This document shows positions 26,379-34,681 of a stretch of 64,000 nucleotides of DNA, piece after piece (the first letter of the stretch is position 1; each line of letters opens with the position of its first letter). The stretch comes from Collinsella aerofaciens (GTDB lineage Bacteria; Actinomycetota; Coriobacteriia; Coriobacteriales; Coriobacteriaceae), in the NCBI GenBank assembly GCA_008671135.1, contig RQAP01000032.1, forward strand, positions 9,044 to 73,043. Direction: 5' to 3'. The translations under genes were made by a program, and so were the position numbers. The notes under the pieces were generated by a model. That model worked only from the letters and a program-made list of their open reading frames with translations, did no database searches and had not been told where the DNA came from.

Positions 26379-26642
26379 ATGGTTTCTGAGAAGGCTACCC
26401 TCGTTAATCCTCAGGGTCTGCACATGCGTCCGGCTGGTCTGTTCGCCTCCACCATGGGCAAGTACGCCTGTGACGTGACGGTCGTCACCCCCGAGAAGGA
26501 GGTCAACGGCAAGTCCCCGATGGCCCTCATGGCTGCTGGTATCCCCTGCGGCACCGAGGTCGAGGTAAAGTGCGACGGCGCTGACGAGGCCGAGGCTCTG
26601 GCTGCTGCCATCGAGCTCATCAAGAGCGGTCTTGGCGAGTAG
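26379..26642 (+). CDS. ptsH: Phosphocarrier protein HPr
   Basis: 87 residues. The active-site His15 is in NPQGLHMRPAG, and the regulatory Ser46 is in NGKSPMALM. HPr passes phosphate from enzyme I to PTS transporters. Ser46 conservation would allow HPr kinase control, but no hprK is in the window. AAAAGGAG lies upstream of the ATG at 26379. A terminator separates it from ptsI, which should give more HPr than enzyme I. Confidence 0.95.
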   Translation: MVSEKATLVNPQGLHMRPAGLFASTMGKYACDVTVVTPEKEVNGKSPMALMAAGIPCGTEVEVKCDGADEAEALAAAIELIKSGLGE

Positions 26643-26686
26643 AACTCAAACGGGTCGCATGTTGAACAACTAAGTTCATATTTGGG

Positions 26687-26724
26687 GGCGCAGTGACCTG
26701 TTGTAAGGTAGCTGCGCTCTTTTG
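26687..26724 (+). terminator. Terminator between ptsH and ptsI
   Basis: GCGCAG (26688-26693) pairs with CTGCGC (26712-26717), with further inner pairing, followed by TCTTTT. It probably lets part of the transcript read through to ptsI. Confidence 0.6.
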
Positions 26725-26775
26725 TCATGGATATGGCAAAACGCTTTATCACATGACACGGAGAGAGGAATGGGA

Positions 26776-28479
26776 ATGTATCAGGGAGTCAACGCTTCCG
26801 AGGGCATCGGTATCGGCACCGTCATGGTCGCCGTCGATCCCGACTTGACGTTTGAGCCGCACGAGGTTGCTGATTCGGCAGCAGAGAAGGAGCGCTATCA
26901 GTCCGCTCTTTCGGTCTTCTGCGAGAAGACCCAGGCTCAGGCCGACCACATGAAGGAGACGGTGGGCGAGGCCGAGGCCGAGATCATGAGTGGACACATT
27001 GTCCTGGCTCAGGACCCGGGCATGACCGACGCCATCAACGCCGCCATTGACGGCGGTACCTGCGCCGAGCAGGCGCTCATGGACACCTCGACCATGTTCG
27101 AGAACATGTTCCTGTCCATGGACGACGAGATGTTCCGTCTGCGCGCGGCCGACATCGCCGACATCCGCACCGGTATTCTGGCCGAGCTGCTGGGCAAGGA
27201 GGTCGTCGACCTCTCCGTCCTGCCCGAGAACACCGTCGTTGTCGTGCATGACCTCACGCCGTCCATGACCGCCACGATCGATAAGGCCCACGTTGCCGGT
27301 ATCGTCACCGAGACCGGTGGCCGCACGTCGCACTCCGCGATCATCGCGCGCGCCCTCGAGATTCCGGCTGTCCTTTCGGTTTCCAACAGCTGCACCGCGC
27401 TGCGCAACGGTATGACCGTTGTCGTCGATGGTGGCAAGGGTATCGTTGAGGCCGATCCCGACGAGGAGACGCTCGCTGCCTACACCGCCAAGGCCGAGGC
27501 CTTCGCTGCCGAGAAGGCAGCCCTCGAGGCCTTCCGTGGCAAGCCGTCCGTGACTGCCGATGGCATCAAGAAGATCATCGCCTGCAACATCGGTAACCCC
27601 GATGACGTGCCCAACGCGCTCGATCACGACGCCGAGGCCATCGGCCTGTTCCGCTCCGAGTTCCTGTTCATGGACTCCGCTGAGCTTCCTTCCGAGGAGG
27701 AGCAGTTCAACGCCTACCGTAAGGTCGCCAGCGCGCTCAAGGGTGCTCCGGTCATCATCCGCACGCTCGATGTGGGTGGCGACAAGGAGATTCCGTATCT
27801 GCATATGGTCAAGGAAGACAACCCCTTCATGGGCTTCCGCGCCGTGCGTTACTGCCTGGCCAATCCCGACCAGTACAAGGTCCAGCTCCGCGCTCTGCTG
27901 CGCGCTAGCGCCTTCGGTGACGTCAAGATCATGATCCCGCTCGTCACCTGCGTCGAGGAGGTCTTGGCTGTCAAGGAGCTCGTCGAGCAGTGCAAGGCCG
28001 AGCTGACCGAAGAGGGTCGCAAGTTCAACGAGAACATCGAGGTCGGCATCATGGTCGAGACGCCCGCCGCTTCGCTGCTCGCAGACCGTCTTGCCGAGGT
28101 TGCCGACTTCTTCTCCATCGGCACCAACGACCTGATCGGCTACACCATGTGCGCCGACCGTGGCAACGACACCATCTCCAACCTGTACCAGGTGTACTAT
28201 CCCGCCGTGCTCCGCTCGCTCAAGAACATCATCGAGAGCGGCGTGAAGGCCGGCATCATGGTCGGTATGTGCGGCGAGGCCGCTGCCGATCCGCTGCTCG
28301 AGCCGCTGCTGATCAGCTGGGGCCTGGAGGAGTTCTCGATGAGCGCTCCGTCGATCCTGCGCGCCCGCAAGACCATCAGTCAGTGGACCAAGGCCGAGTG
28401 CGACGAGCTCGCCGAGAAGGCGCTCGCCTGCAACACCGCCGCCGAGGTCAAGGCTCTGCTCGAGTCCGCAGCTCGCTAA
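26776..28479 (+). CDS. ptsI: PTS enzyme I (phosphoenolpyruvate-protein phosphotransferase)
   Basis: 567 residues. The phospho-His186 lies in GGRTSHSAIIARA. The PEP-binding barrel has FRSEFLFMD, the GFRAVRYCL segment and the active-site Cys in MVGMCGEAAADP. It takes phosphate from PEP and gives it to HPr. The start at ATG 26776 gives the usual MYQGVNASEGIGIG N-terminus with AGAGAGG upstream; ATG 26770 is the alternative. Lies between ptsH and the first PfkB kinase. Confidence 0.95.
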   Translation: MYQGVNASEGIGIGTVMVAVDPDLTFEPHEVADSAAEKERYQSALSVFCEKTQAQADHMKETVGEAEAEIMSGHIVLAQDPGMTDAINAAIDGGTCAEQALMDTSTMFENMFLSMDDEMFRLRAADIADIRTGILAELLGKEVVDLSVLPENTVVVVHDLTPSMTATIDKAHVAGIVTETGGRTSHSAIIARALEIPAVLSVSNSCTALRNGMTVVVDGGKGIVEADPDEETLAAYTAKAEAFAAEKAALEAFRGKPSVTADGIKKIIACNIGNPDDVPNALDHDAEAIGLFRSEFLFMDSAELPSEEEQFNAYRKVASALKGAPVIIRTLDVGGDKEIPYLHMVKEDNPFMGFRAVRYCLANPDQYKVQLRALLRASAFGDVKIMIPLVTCVEEVLAVKELVEQCKAELTEEGRKFNENIEVGIMVETPAASLLADRLAEVADFFSIGTNDLIGYTMCADRGNDTISNLYQVYYPAVLRSLKNIIESGVKAGIMVGMCGEAAADPLLEPLLISWGLEEFSMSAPSILRARKTISQWTKAECDELAEKALACNTAAEVKALLESAAR

Positions 28480-28496
28480 TTTGGTATCAGAGGTAA

Positions 28497-28526
28497 CCGC
28501 GTGGTTGGAATGGGCCGGCCACGCGG
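28497..28526 (+). other. Hairpin between ptsI and the first PfkB kinase gene
   Basis: CCGCGTGG (28497-28504) pairs with CCACGCGG (28519-28526), with no T-run. It may stabilise an RNA end or weaken read-through. Confidence 0.4.
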
Positions 28527-28553
28527 CCCTCACATATACAGGGGGTACTGTAA

Positions 28554-29486
28554 ATGTTCTACACGCTAACCGCTAACCCGGCTGTCGACATGACGGTTTC
28601 GAGCTCTCCGCTCGAGCCCGACGAGAACGTCCGCACCGGCTCGGCCAGCTACACGGCTAACGGCAAGGGCCTCGACGTGTCCTTCGCCTTTAAGAAGATG
28701 GGCGTCGACACCGTCGCGCTCGGCTTCTTCGCCGGCTTCACGGGCAAGTTCATCGTCGAGGAGGTCATGAACCTGGGTTGCCTCTGCCGCCCGGTCTGGA
28801 CCGACGGTATCACGCGCATTAACACCTACGTCAACGATGGCCAGCACGAGTACGGCATCCTGAACCCGGGTGCTCCGATCACGCCGCAGCACCAGGAGGA
28901 GCTCTACAACATCCTGGACACCGCGGGCGATCTCGAGTGCCTGATCGTTTCTGGCTCCGTGCCTCCCAAAGCTACGCCCGACTTCCTGGCTCAGGTCATG
29001 GAGCACGCTCAGGCCCGTGGCGCCGACGTCGTCCTGGACCTGTCCTCCGACAAGCTCAAGGAGCTCGCTCACAAGAAGCCGCTGCTCATCAAGCCGAACC
29101 ATCACGAGATGAAGGCCATCTTCGGCGTGCCGGTCGACACCGACGACGAGGTTCGCGTTGCCATGAAGATGGCTCACGACGCTGGCGTTCAGAACGTGCT
29201 GCTCACCCGTGGTAGCCGCGGCGACGCTTACTTCTCCAACGGCGAGGACATCTGGTACGCCAAGCGTGAGTTCAACATCAAGCTGGTTTCTTCCGTCTGC
29301 GCCGGCGACTGCACCCTCGCTGCGTTCCTGCACAAGTGGTACAGGGATCGCGACAACGTCGAGGAGGCCATGAAGCTCGCTATGGCCACCGGCGCCAACG
29401 TTGCCGAGTCCGTCGGCATCGGTGACTTCGGTCACGTCGACGAGTACAGCAAGCGCGTTGCCGTCCGCAAGCTCGATCGTCAGTAA
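28554..29486 (+). CDS. fruK: PfkB-family sugar-phosphate kinase, probable 1-phosphofructokinase (copy 1)
   Basis: 310 residues. The N-terminal TLTANPAVDMTV and NGKGLDVSFAFKKMGVDT mark the 1-phosphofructokinase/tagatose-6-phosphate kinase group. The C-terminal PfkB signature is CAGDCTLAAFL, in place of the usual GAGD. Asp of this motif is the catalytic base. It should phosphorylate fructose 1-phosphate made by the upstream PTS. AGGGGG lies before the ATG. A paralogue follows directly; the two differ in substrate-loop sequences, so they may have different substrates. Confidence 0.82.
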   Translation: MFYTLTANPAVDMTVSSSPLEPDENVRTGSASYTANGKGLDVSFAFKKMGVDTVALGFFAGFTGKFIVEEVMNLGCLCRPVWTDGITRINTYVNDGQHEYGILNPGAPITPQHQEELYNILDTAGDLECLIVSGSVPPKATPDFLAQVMEHAQARGADVVLDLSSDKLKELAHKKPLLIKPNHHEMKAIFGVPVDTDDEVRVAMKMAHDAGVQNVLLTRGSRGDAYFSNGEDIWYAKREFNIKLVSSVCAGDCTLAAFLHKWYRDRDNVEEAMKLAMATGANVAESVGIGDFGHVDEYSKRVAVRKLDRQ

Positions 29487-29514
29487 TCGAACCGCGACAT
29501 ATTCGTGCGCATGT

Positions 29515-29544
29515 GGCGCCCCGGTTTGGCTGGGGCGCCTTTTT
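29515..29544 (+). terminator. Terminator between the two PfkB genes
   Basis: GGCGCCCC (29515-29522) pairs with GGGGCGCC (29532-29539), followed by TTTTT. Confidence 0.85.
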
Positions 29545-29673
29545 GTTCCGCCACGGGGGAGAGGTGTCCCGCCGTACTTCACCGCTTCCACACCGTTCAC
29601 CGAGTTGTCCTAGCCTTTTACCGATGCGTGGAATATACTTTCATTAACACGTTGCTTCGTGAAAGGAACATTC

Positions 29674-30606
29674 ATGATTTACACGCTCACTGCAAATCCC
29701 GCTATTGACTACAACATCGCCTGCGACGGTCTTGCTGCCAACACCGTCACGCGTACCCGCAACGCCGTCTACACGCCCAACGGCAAGGGCCTAAACGTCT
29801 CGTTTACGCTCGATCACTACGGCGTCGACACCACGATCCTGGGCTTTTTCGCCGGTTTCTCGGGCGAGTTTATCGTTAAGGGCGCCGAGGCCCTGGGCGT
29901 GCCCGTCAAACCCGTGTGGACCGACGGCATTACGCGCGTCAATGTGTTCCTCAACGCCGGCCCCGACACCGAGTACAACATGGTCAACGCCGGTGCCGCT
30001 ATCAACGAGGCCAACGAGCAGGAGATGTTTGAGCTCATCGATTCGCTCGATGACATGACCTGCCTGGTCATCAGCGGCTCGCTGCCTCCCAACACTTCCG
30101 AGGGCTTCTTGGCCGAGGTCCTGCGCCGCGTCAAGGCCAAGGGGGCCGAGTTCGTCCTCGACATCTCGAGCCATCAGCTGGCAGACCTCATTGCCATGGA
30201 GCCGCTGCTGATCAAGCCCAATGACGACGAGCTGCTCGACATCTTTGGCATTAAGGTGAGCGGTGGCGACGATGAGTCCGTCAAGGGCGCTATGGCCGAG
30301 CTGCACGCTAAGGGCGCCAAGAACGTGCTGCTGACCCTCGGTGGCGCCGGTGCGTACTTCTCCAACGGCGAGCACATCTGGTTTGCCAATCGCACCTTCG
30401 ACGTCAAGCTGCTGTCGACGGTGTGCGCCGGCGATTCCTCGCTCGCTGCCTTCCTGTCCGTATGGCACGACGCTCCCAAGCGCGTCGAGGATGCCCTCCG
30501 TCTGTCGATGGCCACCGGCGCCAACGTGGTCGAGTGCCCGGGCCTGGGCGACTTTGCCAAGGTGGACGAATACAAGAAGAACATCGAAGTTCGTCAGGTC
30601 TGCTAG
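29674..30606 (+). CDS. PfkB-family sugar-phosphate kinase (copy 2)
   Basis: 310 residues, clearly paralogous to the preceding kinase over its whole length (TLTANPAIDYNI, PNGKGLNVSF, PVWTDGITRVN, CAGDSSLAAFL). It has its own upstream terminator boundary and AAAGGAACA ribosome site, so it may be separately regulated. It could be a second 1-phosphofructokinase or a tagatose 6-phosphate kinase; sequence alone does not decide. Confidence 0.82.
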   Translation: MIYTLTANPAIDYNIACDGLAANTVTRTRNAVYTPNGKGLNVSFTLDHYGVDTTILGFFAGFSGEFIVKGAEALGVPVKPVWTDGITRVNVFLNAGPDTEYNMVNAGAAINEANEQEMFELIDSLDDMTCLVISGSLPPNTSEGFLAEVLRRVKAKGAEFVLDISSHQLADLIAMEPLLIKPNDDELLDIFGIKVSGGDDESVKGAMAELHAKGAKNVLLTLGGAGAYFSNGEHIWFANRTFDVKLLSTVCAGDSSLAAFLSVWHDAPKRVEDALRLSMATGANVVECPGLGDFAKVDEYKKNIEVRQVC

Positions 30607-30628
30607 CCGCATCGAAAAATCGCTGCCG

Positions 30629-30664
30629 AACACCCGCTTTGGATCTCCGAGGCGGGTGTTTTTT
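30629..30664 (+). terminator. Terminator after the second PfkB gene
   Basis: AACACCCGC (30629-30637) pairs with GCGGGTGTT (30652-30660) and runs into TTTT. Confidence 0.85.
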
Positions 30665-30801
30665 GTGCACTGAACGCATATGGCGTCTGCTGTCTCGTTT
30701 TATGGAATTGACGACGCGATTGCGTGTGCGCGCTTTCTTGTTTCTTGCTAGACTTCTTGAGAACCATCGATTTACGCTCACAAGTGCAGGAGGCCATAGG
30801 C

Positions 30802-32196
30802 ATGTGCAATGTTTCGCTCAACGGTACTCAACCGTCCGATGCGTCCCTGCGCGTCCTGCGCGCGCTTGAGGCGGCTGGTCTTGAGGCTTGGTACGTGGGT
30901 GGTTGGGTGCGCGACGCCCTGATGGGGTGCGCCAGCCACGATGTTGATATGTGCTGTAGCGGCCTGTGGCAGGAGTCCAAAGCGGCGCTCGAGGCCGCCG
31001 GCATCGCGGTTGTGGAGTCGGGCATTAAATTTGGCGGAATCACGGCTATTTCCGATGGCGAGCGTATCGAGGTCACCACGTACCGTCTGGATGGCTTTTA
31101 CACCGATGGTCGCCATCCCCAGAGTGTGGAACGTGCCGCCTCGCTCGAGGACGATCTGGCGCGCCGCGACTTTACCGTCAACGCCATGGCCTGGCATCCC
31201 GAGCGCGGGCTTGTCGACCGCTACGACGGCCAGGGTGACTTGGAGCGCAAGCTGATTCGCGCTGTCGGCGATCCCAAGCGTCGCTTTAACGAGGACGCCC
31301 TTCGCATGCTGCGTGCGGTACGCTTTGCCTGCCGCCTGGACTTTATGATTGAGCCCGAGACAAAGCGCGCGCTTGCTGAGTGTGCGCCGTTGCTCGATGC
31401 TGTGGCGCGCGAGCGTGTGGGTATTGAGCTCGAGGGCATTCTTTCGACCGGTCATGGGGGAGACGCGATGCTTCGCTATCCCGAGCTCATCTGTGCCTCT
31501 GTGCCCGAGTTGGCAGCGGGTCGCGGCTTTGATCAGCGAAGTGTCTATCATGCGTTTAACGTCTACGAGCATATCGCCCGTGTGCTGACGGTGGCAGGGG
31601 AGCTTGCGCTGTGCGACGGCGTCGCGCCCTCGTCGAGCCTTATGTGGGCGGCGTTTTTGCACGATGTCTCCAAGCCCGAGTGCTTTACGGTCGATCACGC
31701 CGGCAGCGGACACTTCTACGGTCATCCCGAGCTCGGCGCCAAGAAAGCGCACGTCATTATGGATCGCCTGGCTCTCTCGCACGACCTGGTGCGCGACGTG
31801 TGCCTGCTCATCAAATATCACGACAAGCCGCTGCGCCCCGAGCGCTCCTGCCTGCTCAATATGATGCGCGCGCTTTCGGGTGAGGGCGTCGACACGGCCC
31901 GCCTGATTGACGAGCTCATGGACCTTAAGCGTGCCGACACACTTGGCAAGGCCCCGTCGTGCTTCTATTACGTTGAGACGATTGAGGAGATGCGCGCGAT
32001 GGCGCACGAGCTGCTGAGGTCGGGGGAGCCCTATACGCTCAAGATGCTCGCCTTCAACGGCGGCGACCTGATCCGTGCTGGAGTCAAGCCCGGGCCGGAA
32101 CTGGGGCAGCTTCTCAACTCCGCCCTCGACGCCGTGATCGAAGACAACATTCCCAACGATCGCGAAGCTCTTTTGGTCCATCTCAACTTGAATTAG
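30802..32196 (+). CDS. cca: CCA-adding enzyme (tRNA nucleotidyltransferase) with HD domain
   Basis: 464 residues. The class II polymerase-beta head has WYVGGWVRDALMG and the HDVDMCC metal aspartates, then RRDFTVNAMAW and RFNEDALRMLRAVRFAC. A C-terminal HD domain has FLHDVSKPECF and IKYHDKP. It repairs or builds 3' CCA ends. GCAGGAGG lies before the ATG at 30802. The tRNA-Glu gene downstream has its CCA encoded. HD-containing forms often also have phosphatase or phosphodiesterase activity. Confidence 0.9.
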   Translation: MCNVSLNGTQPSDASLRVLRALEAAGLEAWYVGGWVRDALMGCASHDVDMCCSGLWQESKAALEAAGIAVVESGIKFGGITAISDGERIEVTTYRLDGFYTDGRHPQSVERAASLEDDLARRDFTVNAMAWHPERGLVDRYDGQGDLERKLIRAVGDPKRRFNEDALRMLRAVRFACRLDFMIEPETKRALAECAPLLDAVARERVGIELEGILSTGHGGDAMLRYPELICASVPELAAGRGFDQRSVYHAFNVYEHIARVLTVAGELALCDGVAPSSSLMWAAFLHDVSKPECFTVDHAGSGHFYGHPELGAKKAHVIMDRLALSHDLVRDVCLLIKYHDKPLRPERSCLLNMMRALSGEGVDTARLIDELMDLKRADTLGKAPSCFYYVETIEEMRAMAHELLRSGEPYTLKMLAFNGGDLIRAGVKPGPELGQLLNSALDAVIEDNIPNDREALLVHLNLN

Positions 32197-32260
32197 CTAC
32201 CTAGTTTACCTGCGTGTTCCATAACCTGCCGACAATTTTTCGGCAATTTGGAATTTCTTC

Positions 32261-32289
32261 TTGCGCTGACGTTTTTTGTCCCGTAATAT
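32261..32289 (+). promoter_or_regulatory. Promoter of tRNA-Glu
   Basis: TTGCGC (32261-32266), 17 bases, then TAATAT (32284-32289), about 35 bases before the tRNA. Confidence 0.6.
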
Positions 32290-32323
32290 ATTTCCTCGCA
32301 GCACGGCAGTGCAGATGTCATGT

Positions 32324-32400
32324 GGCCCGTTCGTCTAGCGGTTTAGGACGCCGCCCTCTCAAGGCGGAGATCACCAGTTCGAATCTGGTACGGGCTACCA
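32324..32400 (+). tRNA. tRNA-Glu(CTC)
   Basis: Cloverleaf folds cleanly. The acceptor stem 32324-32330 pairs with 32390-32396 (first pair G-T). The anticodon stem CCGCC/GGCGG holds the loop CTCTCAA with anticodon CTC. The T-arm contains GTTCGAATC, and the gene ends with A73 and encoded CCA. It reads GAG, a heavily used codon in this window. Confidence 0.95.
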
Positions 32401-32410
32401 CGCATCTGAT

Positions 32411-32443
32411 ACCCGGACTTCCCATGGAAGGCCGGGTTTTTTA
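32411..32443 (+). terminator. Terminator of the tRNA-Glu transcript
   Basis: ACCCGG (32411-32416) pairs with CCGGGT (32432-32437) with an inner CTTCC/GGAAG stem, then TTTTTT. Confidence 0.8.
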
Positions 32444-32550
32444 TTTTCAAACAACCGTCTGCAATTCCCGTTTGAACCAGAGCTTTGCGTTCTGTCTATG
32501 GTCCTTGCGGGTACAATATCCAAGATATTTTGACTGTTAGAAGGAGTCTC

Positions 32551-33858
32551 ATGACGGAGTCCTCTCAGCATACGTCTAAGCCCCAGGTCGAGGTTGAGGC
32601 CTCGGGCGGAGATGACAATAAGAGCGCACGCCGCGGCGCCATCTTTATCGGCGTCGTGCTGGTGGGTTATATCGTCTATCTGGTGGTAACCGGGCAGATG
32701 GGGCAGTTCTGGGCCGCTATGTCGAGCGTCCAGGCGTCATGGCTCGTTGTCGCGTGTCTCTGCATGTTCATGTATCTGTTCTTTGGCATTGTGGCCTATG
32801 CGATCGCTGTCTGGCTCGACCCCAATTCACCCGTCGGCATTCGCGACCTGATCTCGGTCGAGGCGAGTGGCATCTTCTTTGGCAACCTCACCCCTATGAT
32901 GATGGGCTCGACTCCTGCTCAGATCTACCGCCTGACCAAAGCGGGCCAAAATGTCGGCGAGGCCGGAGCCACGCAGTTCACGCGCTTTATCGTGTATCAG
33001 TTTGGCCTCGTTGCCTGGGGCGCTATCCTACTGCTTGCTCGCATGCCGTTTTTTGCCGAGCGCTATGGCGACATGACGCTGCTGTGCGTCTTTAGCTTTG
33101 GTGGACACTGCTGCATCTTGCTTGGCATCTTCGCCGTCGCGCTCATGCCTAAGACCGTCACGCGCATCGCCCATTGCATCATCAATTGGCTCGAGCGCAT
33201 TGGTGTCTCGGCCACTAAGATCGAGGGTTGGCGCACGTTTGTCGATGGCGAGATCTACTCCTTCTCCGAGAAGTTCAAGCTTTCGGCCGGACATTTTTCT
33301 TCCATGCTGCTCACCGTGTTTATCACCATGCTGCAGCTCGCGTTTTTCTATCTGGTTCCGTATTTCCTGATGCTTGCCTTTGGCCACCACGAGGTCGACT
33401 TTTTCTCGGTCATGGCCGCGAGCGCCTTTGTCCAGCTGTTAAGCTCTGCGGTTCCCTTGCCCGGTGGAACTGGTGGCGCTGAGGGCGGCTTTGCATTGTT
33501 CTTGGGTCATTTCTTCGGTTCGGCTTCGACCGCCGGCTATCTGCTGTGGCGTCTCATTACGTTTATTGCGCCTACCATTTTGGCTGCGCCCCTGCTGGGA
33601 CTTAAGAGCGCCCACAACGAGAGCATCCATGCGCGCTGGGATCGCGTGATGCGCAAGCTCGGCCGCACGCCTCAGACGCCCTCTGCGCCCACTAAGCCGC
33701 ACCCCACGAATGCTGTTACCGTTGATCCCAAGAAGCAGGCTCAGAAGGCTTCTGGGACCGCAAAGCCGGCTCATAAGGCCTATGTGCGTCAGACAGGAGA
33801 CGGTATTCGCGTATCTCCGTCGGCACTCAATAAGAAGAAGCGCCCTAAGTCTCAGTAG
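32551..33858 (+). CDS. Lysylphosphatidylglycerol synthase-type transmembrane (YbhN/UPF0104) protein
   Basis: 435 residues with about eight hydrophobic segments between residues 28 and 350. Motifs typical of the LPG-synthase TM family are GNLTPMMMGSTPAQIYRL and SAVPLPGGTGGAEGGF. These proteins are flippase-like or partner with glycosyltransferases in glycolipid export. The C-terminal 85 residues form a basic Pro/Lys/Thr-rich tail. No aminoacyl-transferase domain is fused. AAGGAG precedes the ATG at 32551. Substrate unknown. Confidence 0.75.
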   Translation: MTESSQHTSKPQVEVEASGGDDNKSARRGAIFIGVVLVGYIVYLVVTGQMGQFWAAMSSVQASWLVVACLCMFMYLFFGIVAYAIAVWLDPNSPVGIRDLISVEASGIFFGNLTPMMMGSTPAQIYRLTKAGQNVGEAGATQFTRFIVYQFGLVAWGAILLLARMPFFAERYGDMTLLCVFSFGGHCCILLGIFAVALMPKTVTRIAHCIINWLERIGVSATKIEGWRTFVDGEIYSFSEKFKLSAGHFSSMLLTVFITMLQLAFFYLVPYFLMLAFGHHEVDFFSVMAASAFVQLLSSAVPLPGGTGGAEGGFALFLGHFFGSASTAGYLLWRLITFIAPTILAAPLLGLKSAHNESIHARWDRVMRKLGRTPQTPSAPTKPHPTNAVTVDPKKQAQKASGTAKPAHKAYVRQTGDGIRVSPSALNKKKRPKSQ

Positions 33859-33974
33859 GGCAGTCGTGCGTTCTTCATGATGCGGGGCATATTTGTGCCG
33901 TATGGGGGATAATCCTCTAACGTAGATTATCTCTCATCTGTTGATGAATGCTCGCATATCGAAGGGACACGCCC

Positions 33975-34586
33975 ATGGCAACCATCAAACCGCGTCTTGA
34001 CCGCCGCATCGTTCGCAGCCGTAATGCCATCCTTTCGGCTTTCGAGCGCCTGCTCATGGAAAAGCCGCTGGCAGACATTACGGTGAGTGCCATCACGCGC
34101 GAGGCCAATGTCGACCGCAAGACCTTTTACGTTCACTTTGGTACGGTTGACGGCCTGCTCGATGCCATTGCCGTCGATGTGGTGGAGATGATTGTCGACG
34201 CGGTCGAGAAAACGCTTGCTTCTATGGACGGTGACACCAACGAGCGCGCTCTTGGCGCGGCGGCGACCTTCTTTAAAACCGTTAATGAGGCACTGTGCAA
34301 CAACTTGGTGCTCAATCGTCAGCTGATCGAGAATATTCCGCTCGATGATTTTATGGCTCGTCTTCGTGCACCGCTCGAGCACGAGATTGCCGAGCGCGAT
34401 CTGCTGCCCCAAGGTCTCAAGGACGAGATGTTCGACTACTATCTGGCGTTTTTGCTGTCGGGTATAATCGGTATCTATCGCACGTGGGCGCTGTCTGACC
34501 GCTCGGTTCCTATCGAGCGTGTCTCTGAGGTCGCCAACGATCTGACTCTCAATGGTCTGTCGAGTCTGGAATCTCGCTTGGATTAG
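33975..34586 (+). CDS. TetR-family transcriptional regulator
   Basis: 203 residues. The N-terminal HTH is ITVSAITREANVDRKTFYVHFG at roughly residues 37-58, and an all-helical ligand domain follows. The target is unknown: it is convergent with the corrinoid uptake operon and separated from it by a transposase relic, so a link with B12 genes is not supported. RBS AAGGGA lies before the ATG at 33975. Confidence 0.85.
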   Translation: MATIKPRLDRRIVRSRNAILSAFERLLMEKPLADITVSAITREANVDRKTFYVHFGTVDGLLDAIAVDVVEMIVDAVEKTLASMDGDTNERALGAAATFFKTVNEALCNNLVLNRQLIENIPLDDFMARLRAPLEHEIAERDLLPQGLKDEMFDYYLAFLLSGIIGIYRTWALSDRSVPIERVSEVANDLTLNGLSSLESRLD

Positions 34587-34588
34587 GC

Positions 34589-34681
34589 CTAGTTGGGCTC
34601 GTCGGCGTGGAAATTCCTGTTCCTGAGGTTTTCCGGCGCCTTGGAGACCTTGCCGGCGTAGGAGCTGTAGCCTGAGGATCC
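34589..34681 (-). pseudogene. Relic of an IS3-type transposase (OrfB fragment)
   Basis: Read leftward directly after the stop of the ATPase gene and in the same frame, 30 codons give GYSSYAGKVSKAPENL followed by RNRNFHADEPN and a stop. This matches my memory of the stretch before the catalytic core of IS3-family OrfB transposases (YSSYxGExxxAxxNLxxRDFHAxxPN, normally continuing with xKWLTDITEF). The stop falls where that continuation should begin. It marks the left edge of the G+C-rich corrinoid island. Confidence 0.65.
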
